Shown here piece by piece: positions 28,279-41,545 of a stretch of 64,000 nucleotides of DNA. Location of the stretch: positions 17,876,886-17,940,885 of the forward strand of contig NW_024881330.1 of the NCBI RefSeq assembly GCF_018691265.1, written 5' to 3'. A program made the translations under genes and the position numbers. Source of the DNA: Tyto alba (taxonomy: Eukaryota > Chordata > Aves > Strigiformes > Tytonidae). The stretch's first letter is position 1, and each line of letters starts with the position of its first letter. The notes under the pieces are model-generated. The model searched no databases. It was given only the letters and a program-made list of their open reading frames with translations, and was not told where the DNA came from.

Positions 28279-28438
28279 CAGAAAACACATGCTTTGTTTA
28301 TTTTGAGGAGAAATTTATGTATTGAAACTAGAGATTACTTGGGTGTTCATATTCTGTAGAAAATCCATTCTCAAAGACCTAAAATGCAGATAATGTATTT
28401 TATCATATTTGTTAATTGCTTGACTCTGTATTTCCTAA

Positions 28439-28618
<180 letters not shown>

Positions 28619-31600
28619 TAAAATATAAACCCTACCTTGTATCATTTCTCTAATACTGAACTTGGAAAATGTATATGTTAAAAATTTATTGCTATTGTTG
28701 GGCTACTTTTTCAAAACTGAACTTCTCAGTAAAAAGTGAAATGGAATTCTGTATAAAATTATGTAGTGCAACATAGCCTATACTTAATATGCAAAGAAGA
28801 TAAAATACCTACTTGGAAGACAGCATATATCTGATAATCTGACAAAAATTGGATTGAAGGTAAGTTAAAATAATTTTCTCATGTAAATACTCTATTAGAT
28901 CTACAAATATTGATTGTACATATGGTACTGGAGGTTTTTGTGAAGGACAAAGCAAAACTGAATGCAACACAAAAAGACCCATAAAACCTCACAGAAGAGG
29001 TTTCAGATATTATAGAAATATTTATTGGTCTCCAACAGATAATATTACATTTTCTACAGTATGTTTTTCAGGAACCCAAAAGTTTGATACATTCAGGTGT
29101 ATTTCCTCAGTAGTCCTCAGAGTGGTTTAGTGCTCTTAATGCAGACTAATTTTTTAATTAATTTTGATATATACCAAATTGGTAGTGTATAGTATTACTG
29201 TACTAAAAATAAATAAAACCAGAACTGAAAAGTTGTATTTAACTTCTAGCAAATTAATACATTCTATTTTTTGCTGGCTTTTTCAAATTTTTCTAGAAGG
29301 ATTCTAAAGAATCAAAGAAATATACACTGCCAGTCATCTATTCCACCTTTTCTTTATTTAACCTAAACTCAAATTTTAGCCCATTTTCCTCCTCCATAAT
29401 CATCTATCTTTCAAATTCAATATCTTGTAAGAAAAAAAAAAAAAACAGTTTGCAATACTCTTTCAAAACATCCTATGTCTTTTTTACAGTGAACATATAT
29501 GACTCCTACTGACAGTAACAACAGTGGTTGATATATCAGTAGACACACTTATTGTATTATACAATAAGTATAATCACTTATTGAAAATGTTTTGAATTAT
29601 TTTTAATCTCTTATCTGAGTTTCTGAATTGTTTCCTTTTCAATTGTTGAACATTCATTTCATCACATACTAAAAATGATTAAGCATACTTATTTTTATAT
29701 ATTCGATATATAGACAAATTTTAGACTGTATTTAAAGAATAAATCTAAGGCTACGTTTTTGCTTTACACCATATGCTAATTTCACATTATCACCATGTTT
29801 ACAAATCCCTTCAAAATACCTAAGTATGGAAAGAGAAAATGAAAAATTAAGTAAGAGTGAGATTGATCATTTTCAAATTAATTTGTTTTATTACATTCAG
29901 TTTTGTATTTTACATATTTTTTATTTTACATATCACACAGCATACTTCCTAACATTTGAAGACAATAGGTGTTAATCTGGAAGACAAACGGAGATTTTAT
30001 GAAATTATGTTACTTCATTCTTTTACATAACTTCTTGTACTTTTTGTTTTGTTTTGTTTTGTCTTTTATCCCCATAAACAAGCAGAACATATAATTGACA
30101 AAGACATCCCATGTAAATGTTCTAGTTGACAGTCAGTTAGTTATTATAATTTTTCAGTTAGTTATTATAGTCTCTCCATTTCTCTAGTTTTTAGAAAATA
30201 AAAAGTTCAATGTGCATCAGAAAAAGCTTTATAACTTATTTTATATAGAATGCAATTTCTGACATTATCTGACAAAAAAAAATGATTTCTGGATATTTTC
30301 AGACAAATTACAATAAATTAACTGTATTTCTTAACTGTCATGCTTCGTAGAATCATTGCTTAAGCCAGTGTTTCATTTTTTAAACTCAGAAATTTGGCTT
30401 GGTAGTGAAAGTCTTTGACAGAGAATCTGCAAGTCCTTTTCTAGTGTTGTCTCTTTAAGTGACCACTGAAAGACCTACCTGGAAGATCATTCAAGTTAAA
30501 CTTATGTGAGGGGCAGTACCTCAAGGATATATGATGATGAACATGCCCTCATCTTTCTTTTAGACCAAACTATTAGGATATAATTTAATAATATTTTTCA
30601 CTATAGACTGTGATGATGTGACTATCTAGATTTCCCATTTCAAATTAATTTATGAGAAAATGAAAGGAGAAGGCATTCGGAGTACAGAATGATAGAATAC
30701 AAAATATACAAGATATCAAAATCGACGTTTCCTTTTTAAGTGTGGGGTTTTTTTCCTAATTTCTCACTGAACTCAGTGATTTTTATCATTTCTTGAGAAA
30801 GTATCCCCAAATTGTCCGTGAGAGAAGATCATCTTTTCTATCATCTCCCATGAATGTGCTATTTATTTCTTATATGTATAACATAATAATAAATTCCATC
30901 CCATCATACTGGAAAAGCATAAATAACTAGGACATTTCTAGTGTATGTAAGTGAAGGAACATGGCTTACACATACAATATCCACTGGAGGTGGAAAAAGT
31001 GAAAGTGAAAAGATGTGTTCAGTTTAATGACATTTTTGGTGAACAAAAAAGGTAAATAAGATTTTGTTCAAAACAAAATAAACAGAAGATATGACAGACA
31101 CACAACTGTGCTGTTGGTCTTATGGGCTGCAATTTCAGGGGGCAGGGATATTTATTTTGGTAAAGAAGCATTTTTCACCTTCCACCACAGAATGTGTTTT
31201 CAGATCTAACTGAACTCAGTTCTTTTGTATTGATCCTTATTTTGATATGACTTCTTGACATCAGTATGGAAACAATCTTTTTACAAAGTAAGAAAAAATG
31301 AAAAATTTACAAAATCCAAACAAAGTAGTACTTAACTGATCCTCTTCCTACTGATGGCAAATTCTAGTAACAGTCTAAAATCCTGCTGATTTTAAGAGCA
31401 GCCTACTTGTTTCCTGGTTTCTCTAACAGATTAGATTGCAGAGCAGTAGCAGTTAATGAAAGCATAGACTTTTCAATGGCTTCACTGCCACCTCAAATTT
31501 ATGCTGGAAAGCTGTCCTCAGACTAATTCCTTTCAACTAAATATTTGAATTTTCATGGTTCAGTTTCTTACTAGATAAAAATAAACTGGTATGGATAATT

Positions 31601-33681
31601 TTCTCTAAATAAACCCCTTCTAGTGCAACATCTCCTTAATAGGCAGGTGTATTTTGAGTGTAGCTCTCAGAAACAATCCAGAAAAGACTATTCTCTTTTC
31701 AAAAGATTGAGTCTTTCCACTATTTTAGTGGTGGCCTCTCTTTTTAATGCAAAATCATTGTATTTGGAAATCATGGGAGGACATATACACACACACATGT
31801 GCAAAATTTCTAGTCACTATCAACAGGCCTTAAAAAAAGAAACAATTACTCCTTTGGTTGTATTCAACTTCCACATATTAGGGATCAATAAGGTGGTTTC
31901 CTACCTAAGGCTTGTTAAAGGTCTTATAAATGTGAATGGTGAGATTTGTACTTGTAAAGAGCAGGACTGGTGAATGTTAGTATATGTCATTTATCTCAAG
32001 TTGAACACTTGATACTCTGAGAAGATGTTTTACGAGGAACAAAAGCAAACTATAAATTTTCAACAGACTGAATAATATTCCTGTTTATATTAACCTGGTT
32101 TCAGTTCATGCCATTGTCATAATGGTTGCTCAATTGCTTCATAATCTTCTAGAATAAGAAAGCTACTAATTCTTTAAAATAAATAAATATGACATTGAAA
32201 GAAAATGCTTACATTTAGATAAAAAAGTACAGTACTATGGAAAATTTCTTTCAGGTTGGCTTATACCTGACAGAGAGAAAAACAGCAGCATTTCATGACA
32301 TTCTTTAGGACCTGATATTCCATGTTCACCCTTTTGGATATTTTATCTAATGTGAAAATTCCCCATGGCTATGTTTTGAATTTTTAAAGACATTGTTTCT
32401 GATACTAGATGCCTATTTAAGCATGAGGCCTTTGCAAGCTCAAATACAGACCGGAAGACTAATAGCTGCTAGGTTTTCCTGTACTGAAAAAGATATTTTA
32501 CCTTAGAAATAAAACTTCCCTTCCCTAGAAGTTTCTTAAAATTTTAGATATACAAGTATTCATTCTGCTGGAATTTCCAACAGTTTATTTTACGTTACCT
32601 GACATACAGTAAAATACACATCTTCTCTACATGAGTGTCCAATTTTAGAATCAATGCCACTATAGAAAATATAAGAAAGGTGCAATAGATGAAGAGAAAA
32701 ATTCATGTGGTATTGTTGCTTTTTTTAATTGTTGGGGTTTGGAGGCTTTTTTTCTTTCTTTATATCGGATTAAACAAAGCCAAACTGAATTATACTTGGA
32801 CAAATATTTTATTATGAAGCAAACATGTTCCTCTACCACCATCCCATAGTTCCGGCTTCATGAAATGAATGAATGAGCCTATCTCTATCCCTCTACCTCT
32901 GTAATGTAGTCCAACTAGGTATTTAAAGATGAGATTCAGATCAAATTTAGATCAAAACAAAGCAGTGATTGCTGTTGGACAGCTGCAAAGATGTAAGTTT
33001 GGTCTTAAAAATACAGATTCTACTGAAGGAAAGAAGCATATGAAGTTTGTATTAACGATGATTTGCAGTGTGAGATGTGAGCTTAGTTTAAAGGGGAATA
33101 GGACATGTTTCTTTTGTCAGCAGTTAATTGGTTCCTTTGTTAAGCAGAAACCTCTGACAGTACAAACTTTGTGGGAAAAGGCGACACCTTAAGAACTGTT
33201 TAAGCAGAATTACCAGTGATCTCCAGAGTGTTGGGAAATCCTCTGCACCTGAAATTTAGTCATCACTTTAGTTTGTTCAGAACATAGTAAGGATTTTTCT
33301 TGACCTGAAGTTTTGAAGATTCAGCTATTCTAACATTGTATCTTGGAATCCTAAAATTTTACAGTAATATTTCCAAGTACTATATCAATTGAACTACAAA
33401 AATGTTCCTATGAATGCTCTTAATTTGGGACTGACGCTGTGGCTTAGCTCAACACGCTTACAAAAAAACTATGTTGGATTCTATCTGTAGCCTGCTGTCA
33501 TGGTTTGAGCCTGGTCATCAGTCAAACACCACGCAGCCACTCTCTTCCCCTTCTCTTCCGGCAATGAGAAGGGACAGATGATCCAGGCTTGTGATTCAAG
33601 ATAGGACTGGGAGGGGTAGGTCACTCATTATGGTCATGAGCAAAAGACAGACTCGTTAGGGGAAGAAAAAAACCCCATACA

Positions 33682-33687
33682 TTTATT
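33682..33687 (-). terminator. Polyadenylation signal AATAAA of the minus-strand LTR
   Basis: Minus-strand AATAAA about 185 bases before the LTR's 3' end, in the position expected at the R/U5 side. Confidence 0.5.
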
Positions 33688-33941
33688 ACAGACACTACCA
33701 ACAACACTTAACAGAGTAGGACAGTGAGAAGCATTGCCACATCTTGAAAACACTTTCCCCCACCCCTCCCTTCTTCCCGGGCTCAGCTCTGCTCCCGATA
33801 TCTCTACCTCCTCCCCACAGTGGTGCAGGGGCAGGGAATGGGGTGTGCAGTCAGTGCTCCCGCTTCTTCCATCTTGTTCCCCCTGCTCCATTGTGGTCCC
33901 TCTCTCACAGGAGACAGTCCTCCACAAACTTTCTCTGGCAT

Positions 33942-34079
33942 GAGTCCCTCCCACAAGCTGCAGCATTTCCTCACACTGCTGCAGCATGGGACACCAAATT
34001 TCTCCAACTGGAGTCCCTCCCATGGGCTTCAGCCCTTCCTGAGATGCTCCAGCGTGGGATACTCCCACATGCTTCAATC
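33942..34079 (-). repeat. 69-bp imperfect tandem duplication within the LTR
   Basis: Two units at 33942-34010 and 34011-34079 both begin gagtccctccca and share a gctgcagca/gcttcagcc core, a ttcct block and a cagc(a/g)tgggaNac block. They lie between the TATA-like box and the poly(A) signal, so in the transcribed part of the LTR. Confidence 0.7.
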
Positions 34080-34382
34080 TTCCCAGTACTGAATTACAAC
34101 AGTGGAGGATACCTTTTCCCACAAGACCCCGGCCTTCTTTGGGCACAGTCACCTTGATCATCTAGGCAAAAAACACAGGCCATAAATCAGTGTCTGCTCC
34201 AGCATAGATCTTCATGGGTGGCAGGGGGGGCCGCCCTGTCATCTCACCACAGGATACAGGGGGGTCTTTGCTCTGGCACACCTCCCCACTCCTTTCTTCC
34301 TCTGTTGCTCCACTGACCTTGGTGTTCATGCAGCTGCAGCAACTCCTCCTCACAAGTCCGACTGCACGTCACCACGTCCCTT

Positions 34383-34390
34383 CTTAAATA
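34383..34390 (-). promoter_or_regulatory. TATA-like box of the minus-strand LTR
   Basis: Minus-strand TATTTAAG about 157 bases inside the LTR's 5' end. It sits where a U3 promoter would; any transcript would run antisense to CSMD3. Position and motif are seen, activity is not known. Confidence 0.5.
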
Positions 34391-35493
34391 CGTTATCGTA
34401 GAGGCACAGCTGATTGGCTCAGTTTTGGTGCAGAAGTGGAGCTGACTTGGAGCTGGGGGAGCTTCAAGAAGCTTCTCACAGGTGGCCACCCCTATAGCCC
34501 CCTCCCCTGCTACCAAAAAACCCCACCACTCACTCAAAACCAGGACACTGTACATAAATAATTATGAATCAGTGGTGTGTAGAGAGTTGCTAGGTTAAGA
34601 AGACCTGATTCACTGCAGAGTCTTGAAATCTTAGGTATAACTTTAGCTTCTTTTACTGCGGATGGAGAAAATAATGTAGTGCAATACTGGTTATTTATTT
34701 ACACTACCATTGAAAGGTATCATAATGTTAAATTAATTCTTTGATAGGGACAGGCTTTAAGAGCTGATGTTTGGGTATTTTTGGTTGTGGGATTTTTTCT
34801 ATGGCAAACAATGGTGTACTCTTTCAAAATTGTTTGGCTGCAGGTATGGACAGAGTAAGTTAATATTGCAGAAAGATGTGAATCTTGGAAAATACTTTTT
34901 TTTTAATGCTTTAGTATATATATGACTTTTCAGTTCATTCGACAAAACCAGAATGGTACTGCAATGTATAAATTCAGATGTATTCCCTGCACATCTGTGC
35001 AAAAATCCAAGCTGCATTATCTTTCTTGTTCTAGTCTGTCCCACTTATCCATCACAAAATTTACAAGAGAAATGTAAGTTCAAAATGCAGAATAATATAA
35101 TTTATTGTTACAGCTGAGGTTGAAGTTTGGATTCCTTGCATAGTTGATTCTTGTTCCATAGTAATTTAAATAATATATCAAATAATGGAGGAAAGGAATC
35201 TAAAATGATAGTTTGCTACATATATGCTACCTGTTAAAATAACAATATTCAATAAAAATATCATATGAAGTTCAAAATTTTAAATCATGTTGTTCACACC
35301 CTTTAGAAATTCTATAGCTTCATTTTAGACTCCTTCTTACTGCTTTTAGTTTATGTTCTTTGAAAAGGGATCCCAAATTTGGGGCAGATGATAGAGACTT
35401 CAAAAATAGATATGACATTAAAGAGTTTTCTCAAATTTGTTTAACTGTCTTATTTAATATTCACTCATACTTTTTTCCTAATGGAAAAAAATA

Positions 35494-36722
35494 TCACAGA
35501 ATGGCTTAGGTTGTAAGGGACCTTAAAGATCATCTTAGTTCCAACCCCCCTGCCATGGGCAGGGACACCTGCAACTAGATGAGGTTGTTCAGAAGCCCCG
35601 TCCAACCTGGCCTTGAACACTTACTTCCAGGGACAAGGCATCCATGGCTTCTCTGGGAAACCCATTCTAGTGCCTCACCAACCTCACATTAAAGAATCTA
35701 TTCCTCATATCTAATCTAAATCTACCCTCTTTAGCTTTAAAACTGTGACCCCTCATCCTATCACTACATTCCCTGATAAAGAGTCCCGCCGCAACTTTCC
35801 TGTAGGCCTCCCTGAAATACTGGAAGGCCACTATAAAGGCTCCCCAGAGCCTTCTCTTCTCTAGGCTGAACAACCCCAACTCTCTCAGCCTGTCCTCATA
35901 AGGGAGGTGCTCCAGCCCCAGATCATCTTTGTGGCCTTCTCTGGACCTGCTCGAGCAGGTCTATGCCCTTCTTATGTTGGGGGCCCCGGAGCTGAACACA
36001 GCACTGCAGGTGGGGTCTCTGAAGAGCAGAGTAGAGGAGAATGATCTCTCTCAACCTGCTGGCCACAATTCTCTTGCTGAATCCCAGGGTATGGTTGGGT
36101 TTCTGGGCTGCGAGCACACATTGCCGGCTCATAGTTTTCCATCCACTAATATCCCCAAATCCTTCTCCACAGGGCTGCTCTTAATGCATTCATGTCCCAG
36201 CCTGTATTTGTGCTTGGGATTATCTTGATCGTGTGCAGAAATTTACACTTGGCTTTGAACTTCATGAGGTTTTCATGAGCCCACCTCTCAAGCCTGCCAG
36301 GGTCCCTCTGGATGGCATCCCTTCCCTCCAGTGTGCTGACCAGACCACACAGCTTGGTGTCATTAGCAAACTTGCTGAGTGTGCACTCAGTCCCACTGTC
36401 CATTTTGATGACAAAGATGTTAAACAACACTGGTCCTAGCACTGACCCTTGAGGAACACCATTTATTACTGGTCTCCACTTGGACATTGAGCCGTTGACT
36501 GCAACTCTTTGAGTGTGACCATCCAGCCAATTCTTTATCCACTGAGTGACCCATCCGTCAAATCTGTGTCTCTCCAATTTAGAGACAAGAACGTCATGTG
36601 GGGCAGTATAAAATGCTTTGCACAAGTCCAGGTATATGACATCAGTTGCTCTTCCTTCATTCACCCCATCACAGAAGGCCACCATATTTGTTAGGCACAA
36701 TTTGCCCTTAGTGAAACCAAAT
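35494..36722 (-). mobile_element. CR1 LINE, minus strand, 5'-truncated, with RT remains
   Basis: The minus strand reads from the middle of the CR1 reverse-transcriptase region to the 3' UTR. The frame at 36146-36835 (about residues 35-215) contains [39 protein letters not shown] and [12 protein letters not shown], standard CR1 blocks. The catalytic box is FAND instead of FADD, so an active-site Asp is replaced. Later frames (35923-36132, 35667-35879) continue in CR1 order after frame shifts: RQCVLAAQK, QRPHLQCCVQL, GLFSLEKRRL. The left end enters the 3' UTR (gttccaacccccctgccatgg on + strand). The element is defective but its inner 552 bases are nearly identical to the copy at 42063-42614. 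Confidence 0.93.
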
Positions 36723-36929
36723 ATATCCAAAGTTTGAGGTTTTCTTCCTAAACATGAAAACCTACTAGCAGTCATATTTTGTCCTATTAGAAATAGAAAT
36801 TGGAAGCTGAGGTTACTGAGACACAGGTCAAACATGCATTTTTGAAGCTATGAACTGCTTTAGCACAGGATGTTGTAGATGCAAAAGCTTTATATGAGTT
36901 CAAAATAAATTGAACAGCTTGAGTGAGTC

Positions 36930-37450
36930 ATAAAAATATTGACTGGAAGGATCTTTGAGAGGGCATCAACTCCAACTTCCTGCCCAGAGCAGGACTAATA
37001 CAAGCACTAAATCAGACCACCTGTGACTTTATTTAGCCAGTCCTGAAGACTCTTAAGAATGGAGATTTTACAACAGCCTGGGTATGCTGTTCCAGTTCTG
37101 CCCTGCCTTTCTTGGAAGAAGCTTCTTATAAGGTAAAACTTGAATCTCTTAAACTGCTCCTTGTATATTTTCTGCCATATGAAGAAAAATTTGGCTTCAT
37201 TATCTTTGTAAAGTTCTGAAGTAGTTATTGTCTGCTGTTAGATAGTACCTTAGCTCCTCTTTGTCAGGCTAATTAAACCTGCCTCAACTTTTTACTGTAT
37301 GTCATGTGCTCTCAGCCTCTGACTATTCCCCAAACCCTCCAGAGTTTTATCAATATCTTTACTGAAGTTGGAGAACAAGTATATAGTTTGCTTTATGCAG
37401 GATGTGAACACATTGCTGATCAATAATGCAGAACTTTGTACCTCTATGAG
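36930..37450 (-). mobile_element. CR1 LINE 3' fragment, minus strand, old
   Basis: On the + strand it follows the reversed CR1 3' end: ggaaggatctttgagagggc, ccaacttcctgcccagagcagg, then the region for the ORF2 C-terminus with many substitutions and ending near tcaatatctttactgaag. Much more diverged than the neighbouring copy at 35494-36722, so from an earlier CR1 wave. Confidence 0.75.
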
Positions 37451-37761
37451 AGGTACATCTATGAGTTACCTCTATGAGTAACCTCATGAGGTTTCTGCTG
37501 GCCCAGTGCTTATATCAGCTTAATACCCAAACTGATTTAGACAAGTAAAGTAGAGTAGGTAATGTGAATGAAATTTATACTTTTGGAGGTGATAAAAATA
37601 GTTATCAGACTTGTTAAGTCTTCATAATCATTTCAACCCTCTAGAATTTTTTACAGTTATAGTTTTGCTACTATCTGTTCAATATTTTAGTAAGTGGAGT
37701 ACTTTCTGCTCAGTGGTTCCTCTTTAAATCAGTCCATGGTTAGTTAAAGGAAATATATTTC

Positions 37762-37787
37762 TTTTTTTTTTTTTTTTTTTTTTTTTT
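37762..37787. repeat. Poly(T) run
   Basis: A long T run followed by ccaggtgctcc; no element recognised next to it. Confidence 0.85.
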
Positions 37788-40495
37788 CCAGGTGCTCCTT
37801 TTTTTCGAATAGTCAAAAGGGTTCAGATTTTCTCAACATTTCTTTCTATACCAGATAGATTTTTTGTGAAAACCTAATCTTGAAAAAGTGATTCTTGTCT
37901 TCCCAATTTCTACCATTTGAACCTTCTTAACCATATAGTCCCTGGAGTAGCTGAGTGCAGTTTTAAACATTAATGATTGATCATCTTTCTATTTCATAAT
38001 TTTGAAATTTCCCCCAACTCTGTGATCTGCCTTGTGGCTCATTTTCTACAGTCTTATATATAAACTTTTTAGCCTTACCTTGCAAGGACATTTACATATT
38101 TACTTTTTTCATTTTTCTCAGTTTTTCACTTTTATATCTTCCTTTGTTTTTCATGGACTCTGCAGCTCTTTTTTATCCCCTTCTTTCACAAACATTTTTA
38201 TTTCTTATACAACCAGGAACAGTTCTTGGAATAGTTTATAGAGCTGTTATCCACTATCAAATCTTCCTTTACTGAGATGTCTGTTCAGGTGACTATATCA
38301 TCTTTCATGTCCTCATTACTTATTATCTATTTCCCTGTAAAGCCTAGGTACTCCCCAGATTTCATCAGTTATATTGTGCTGACACCATTCCTTTCAAACA
38401 TCTAACATTTTTAGCTCCCTTAAACTTATTCTTGTTCTGTTTAGTATCAATCTTCTTTAGTAACTATTTATTTTCATCATAGATGTATTTGAATTGATTA
38501 CCTAACAAAAGTTAATCTTTGGAATTTGGACTCAATCTTTTTAATTTTTTGTCTGCCTTTGTAAATTCAACTGAAACTGAAATTACTATTACAGCACTAA
38601 AATCCCCATCTGTAAGGAAAGAAAAACAGTGTTTATTCTTTACAAGTCAAACCCTGTAGAGAAAAAACTAATTTTAGTATGTATTTCGGCAAAAAGGAAT
38701 GTTATACCTTCTGGGATCAAACCCAGATTTGAAGTTCCCAGCCAAATCAATAATGATATCCTGTCGCTGTTAAGTGATATCCTTAGTCCTCTTCCAACCT
38801 CTTTGCAAAAGTGCCAGTTTTAGAGTTGAAAAGGAGCCTTAAATATTTTATTTAAATGAATAAGTATGCCAGTACAGATGCTTTGCTTGCAGAGATTTAC
38901 AAACCAAATTTTTTTAAAATAGGTTACATAGCAAAGGCTGGAAAATGGGCTAGAGATCTATGGCATCCACCTACGAAGGCTCAGATAATTCCATGACTTA
39001 CAAGGTCACATAGGAAAGCTGCTGTAACATAGACTTTTGGGGAGTTACTCCATGTTTAATCTTAAAATACCCAGAGAACTGCATACACAGTGTGGCCAAA
39101 GTCTTGTAAGCCATGTATATATATAAAATCATTTATCAAGGCAAACAGTGAGGAAAGCTTCTGAGATCTGTTGTGGGATTATATATAAGAAAAAAGTTTA
39201 AATAAAGATCTGAAACTAAGATCATCTAGCTAATATTCTATACAAAAGGTATGTTATGAAAACAAAGTCACCTGGTATTTTGACTAGAATAAAACTGAAA
39301 AGCACTTACTGTGAGCATTATCCCAGAAAAAGTGTTAATTCAGGTCCTGACTGAATGTAACTGTAAATCTAGGCAGAATTCTTTGAAATCAATGAGCCTG
39401 TGATCTGATATTTTGATAATGTTTGAGCTGTAATGAAATGTGCTACTACTATTTATTATTGATGGTATACTAATTTCCCGGTGGCCAAATTATGAGGGAA
39501 TATTTTTCAGGGAACTGTACCAAAATAAAAACAAAATAAAACAAAACAACAAATTCCTTTTATGCACATGTAATTAACTAAAGAAGTTATTTTCTTCTGT
39601 TCAGTTATAGAAGAATTAGTAGAGAAAATCAAACCTTACATAATTGTGAGTTATTCAGACTTCTGAATTGATTTTTTTAAAGCCTCATATACAGATATAT
39701 ATGTACACAAAGTCATTGGGAAATGATAACAGATGTACAATGACAAACACCATTAAAAATAATTTACTTTTCCATGTTGTTTGCTTTTATATCAACACTT
39801 CCCTTATTCCCCCATGAATAAGGACTACTCTTCTGTTTTCACAGAGTATCAGCACACCTGTATTTAGTTAGGTTATGAGTGGGTCTTCGTGCCCTAGTAC
39901 TTTATGCTAACTAAAATCCATGGTATTATCTGTGCCTAGCGCATGGAATACCATTGGTCATGTAATTAGTGTCAGCTATTACATATAACGGAAATATTTG
40001 TTAATATTAAGCCATCTAAAATTAAGGATAATGAAGGAAAAGGAATATGTGCTTTTCCAATTTTATGATATTCTCCTTTTAGAAGGCTTTTCAAAATACT
40101 GTAGCTTTTTGTCTTTCTTATTGTAAAAAGCTAGTCTTGGTCATGTTCGTGGAATTACCTTCCTGAAATCACTCATATTTGGTAAATGATACTGTATGAT
40201 TTTTTTCTGCAAGGTTTCATCACATGTTTTTTATACCTGGTTTCATCTGGGATAGAGTTAATTTTATTTCTAGTAGCTAGTACAATGTTGTGTTTTGAAT
40301 TTAGTGTAAGAATAATGTTGATAACACACTGATGTTTTAGTTATTGCTAAGTAATGCTTAGCCTAATTTAAAGACTTTTCAGTTTCCCATGCCCTGCCAG
40401 TGAGCAGATGCACAAGAAGCTGGAAAGAGGCATGGACAGGACAGCTGACCCGAACTAGCCAAAGTGATATCCATACCACAGAACATCATGCTCAG

Positions 40496-40503
40496 TATAT
40501 AAA
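40496..40503 (+). promoter_or_regulatory. TATA box of the plus-strand LTR
   Basis: A perfect TATATAAA about 265 bases into the LTR, in a cagtatataaactggg context shared by this LTR family. It could start sense transcripts inside the CSMD3 intron, upstream of the exon at 43269; whether it does is unknown. Confidence 0.6.
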
Positions 40504-40635
40504 CTGGGGGAAGTTGGCTGGGAGGGGCGGATAACTACTTAGGGCCTGTCTGTGCATTGGTCATCAGGTGATGAGCAATTGCATTGTGTGTAATTTGTCT
40601 TTTCTTGGATTTTATTTATCTCTGTCTTTTTCTTA

Positions 40636-40692
40636 TATTATTTTTCATTATTATTATTAATAATAATCATTATTATTATTATTTTATTTTAG
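40636..40692. repeat. ATT/AAT simple repeat inside the plus-strand LTR
   Basis: A run of ATT and TAA units (tcattattattattaataataatcattatt...), a variable-length part of this LTR type. Confidence 0.8.
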
Positions 40693-41490
40693 TTATTTAA
40701 CTGTTCTTATTTCAACCCATGAGTTTTCTCACTTTTAGTTCTCTGATTCTCTCCCCCTTTCCTCTATGGATGGAGGAGTGAGCAAACAACTGTGTGGGGT
40801 TTAGTTGCCAGCTGGGATTAAACAATGACACCAAAATATAAAGCTTTATCAGTACCCAATATAAGGGTAATAAAAGTGGTGATACTCCCCCAAATTCCAC
40901 TTGCAAAATATCCTTCAATACAAAATGCAGTATCACCATACATGAGATTTTCAAAAGTTTGCTTGACTCTTCTCAGAATTTCTTTAATAACATCTAGTCT
41001 TATAGGTTTATTTCTTCTTAATTAGCAGGGAAGAAAAGAGTATTTCCAAATATCATTCATTTTTGCCACAAGCAAATATAAATCTTCTGTGCACAAAATC
41101 TTTTGTGCATAAGCACACTAAATTGCAGGTCTATGATTCTTCCTCAACAGTTTTATATACAGAATAGGATATAATAGTAACATCATCTTTGATTCAAAAA
41201 TGTAATAATGAACATTTAGCAACTGATAAAGTAAAAGGTACTCTCTGTGATACTATAGGTTGTCCACAGACAGAGTTTATAAAAAAAACTTTACAACTGT
41301 GATGAACAAGCCTTTATAAACAGGAAGATAAAATTATGGAGTGTAAGATACTGCTGTCATAGAAAAGCCTGATATATTGACTGTTTTCCAGTGTAATCGG
41401 GACTTGAAGCAACAATGATATTAAAAGACATGAAGAATTATATCAATAATGCACATTCATGTATCGAGATTTTTAGCCTTTCCAAACTGG

Positions 41491-41545
41491 AAAAACAAAA
41501 CAAAACAAAACAAAACACACAAAAAAAAACACAAAAAACTAAACA
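41491..41545. repeat. AAAAC / A-rich simple repeat
   Basis: aaaac units, then acacaaaaaaaaacacaaaa; a second, looser accaa/aaacaa patch follows at about 41575-41610. Confidence 0.85.

Larger units (their letters stand above)
33496..34547 (-). mobile_element. Solo LTR of an endogenous retrovirus, about 1.05 kb, minus strand
   Basis: Bounded on the + strand by TGTCATGG and CCAGGACA, imperfect inverted ends typical of retroviral LTRs. GC-rich compared with the AT-rich intron around it. On the minus strand it carries a TATA-like TATTTAAG (34390-34383) followed far downstream by an AATAAA signal (33687-33682), the order expected inside an LTR, implying an unusually long R region. A 69-bp imperfect tandem duplication lies within it. 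No internal retroviral genes flank it, so it is a solo LTR left after recombination. The flanking 5 bases do not give a clear target duplication. Open frames within it on both strands are by-products of GC-rich sequence, not genes. Which ERV class it belongs to is uncertain. Confidence 0.78.
40233..40830 (+). mobile_element. Solo LTR of an avian ERVL-like endogenous retrovirus, plus strand
   Basis: Begins with cctggtttcatctgggatagag and ends gctgggattaaacaatgaca, the two ends I associate with a common avian ERVL LTR of about 0.6 kb. Inside, in order: gttgataacacactgatg, a promoter TATATAAA (40496-40503), cattgtgtgtaatttg, an ATT trinucleotide run and ttatttcaacccatgag. No gag, pol or env sequence adjoins it, so it is a solo LTR. 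The first few bases are damaged (expected TGTCC), so the left boundary is good to a few bases. It has the same orientation as CSMD3. Confidence 0.88.

Noticed and set aside
33634..34157. Overlapping open frames of up to 175 codons on both strands
   Set aside because: They fall inside the solo LTR, overlap each other on opposite strands, lack any domain and arise from its GC-rich, stop-poor sequence.
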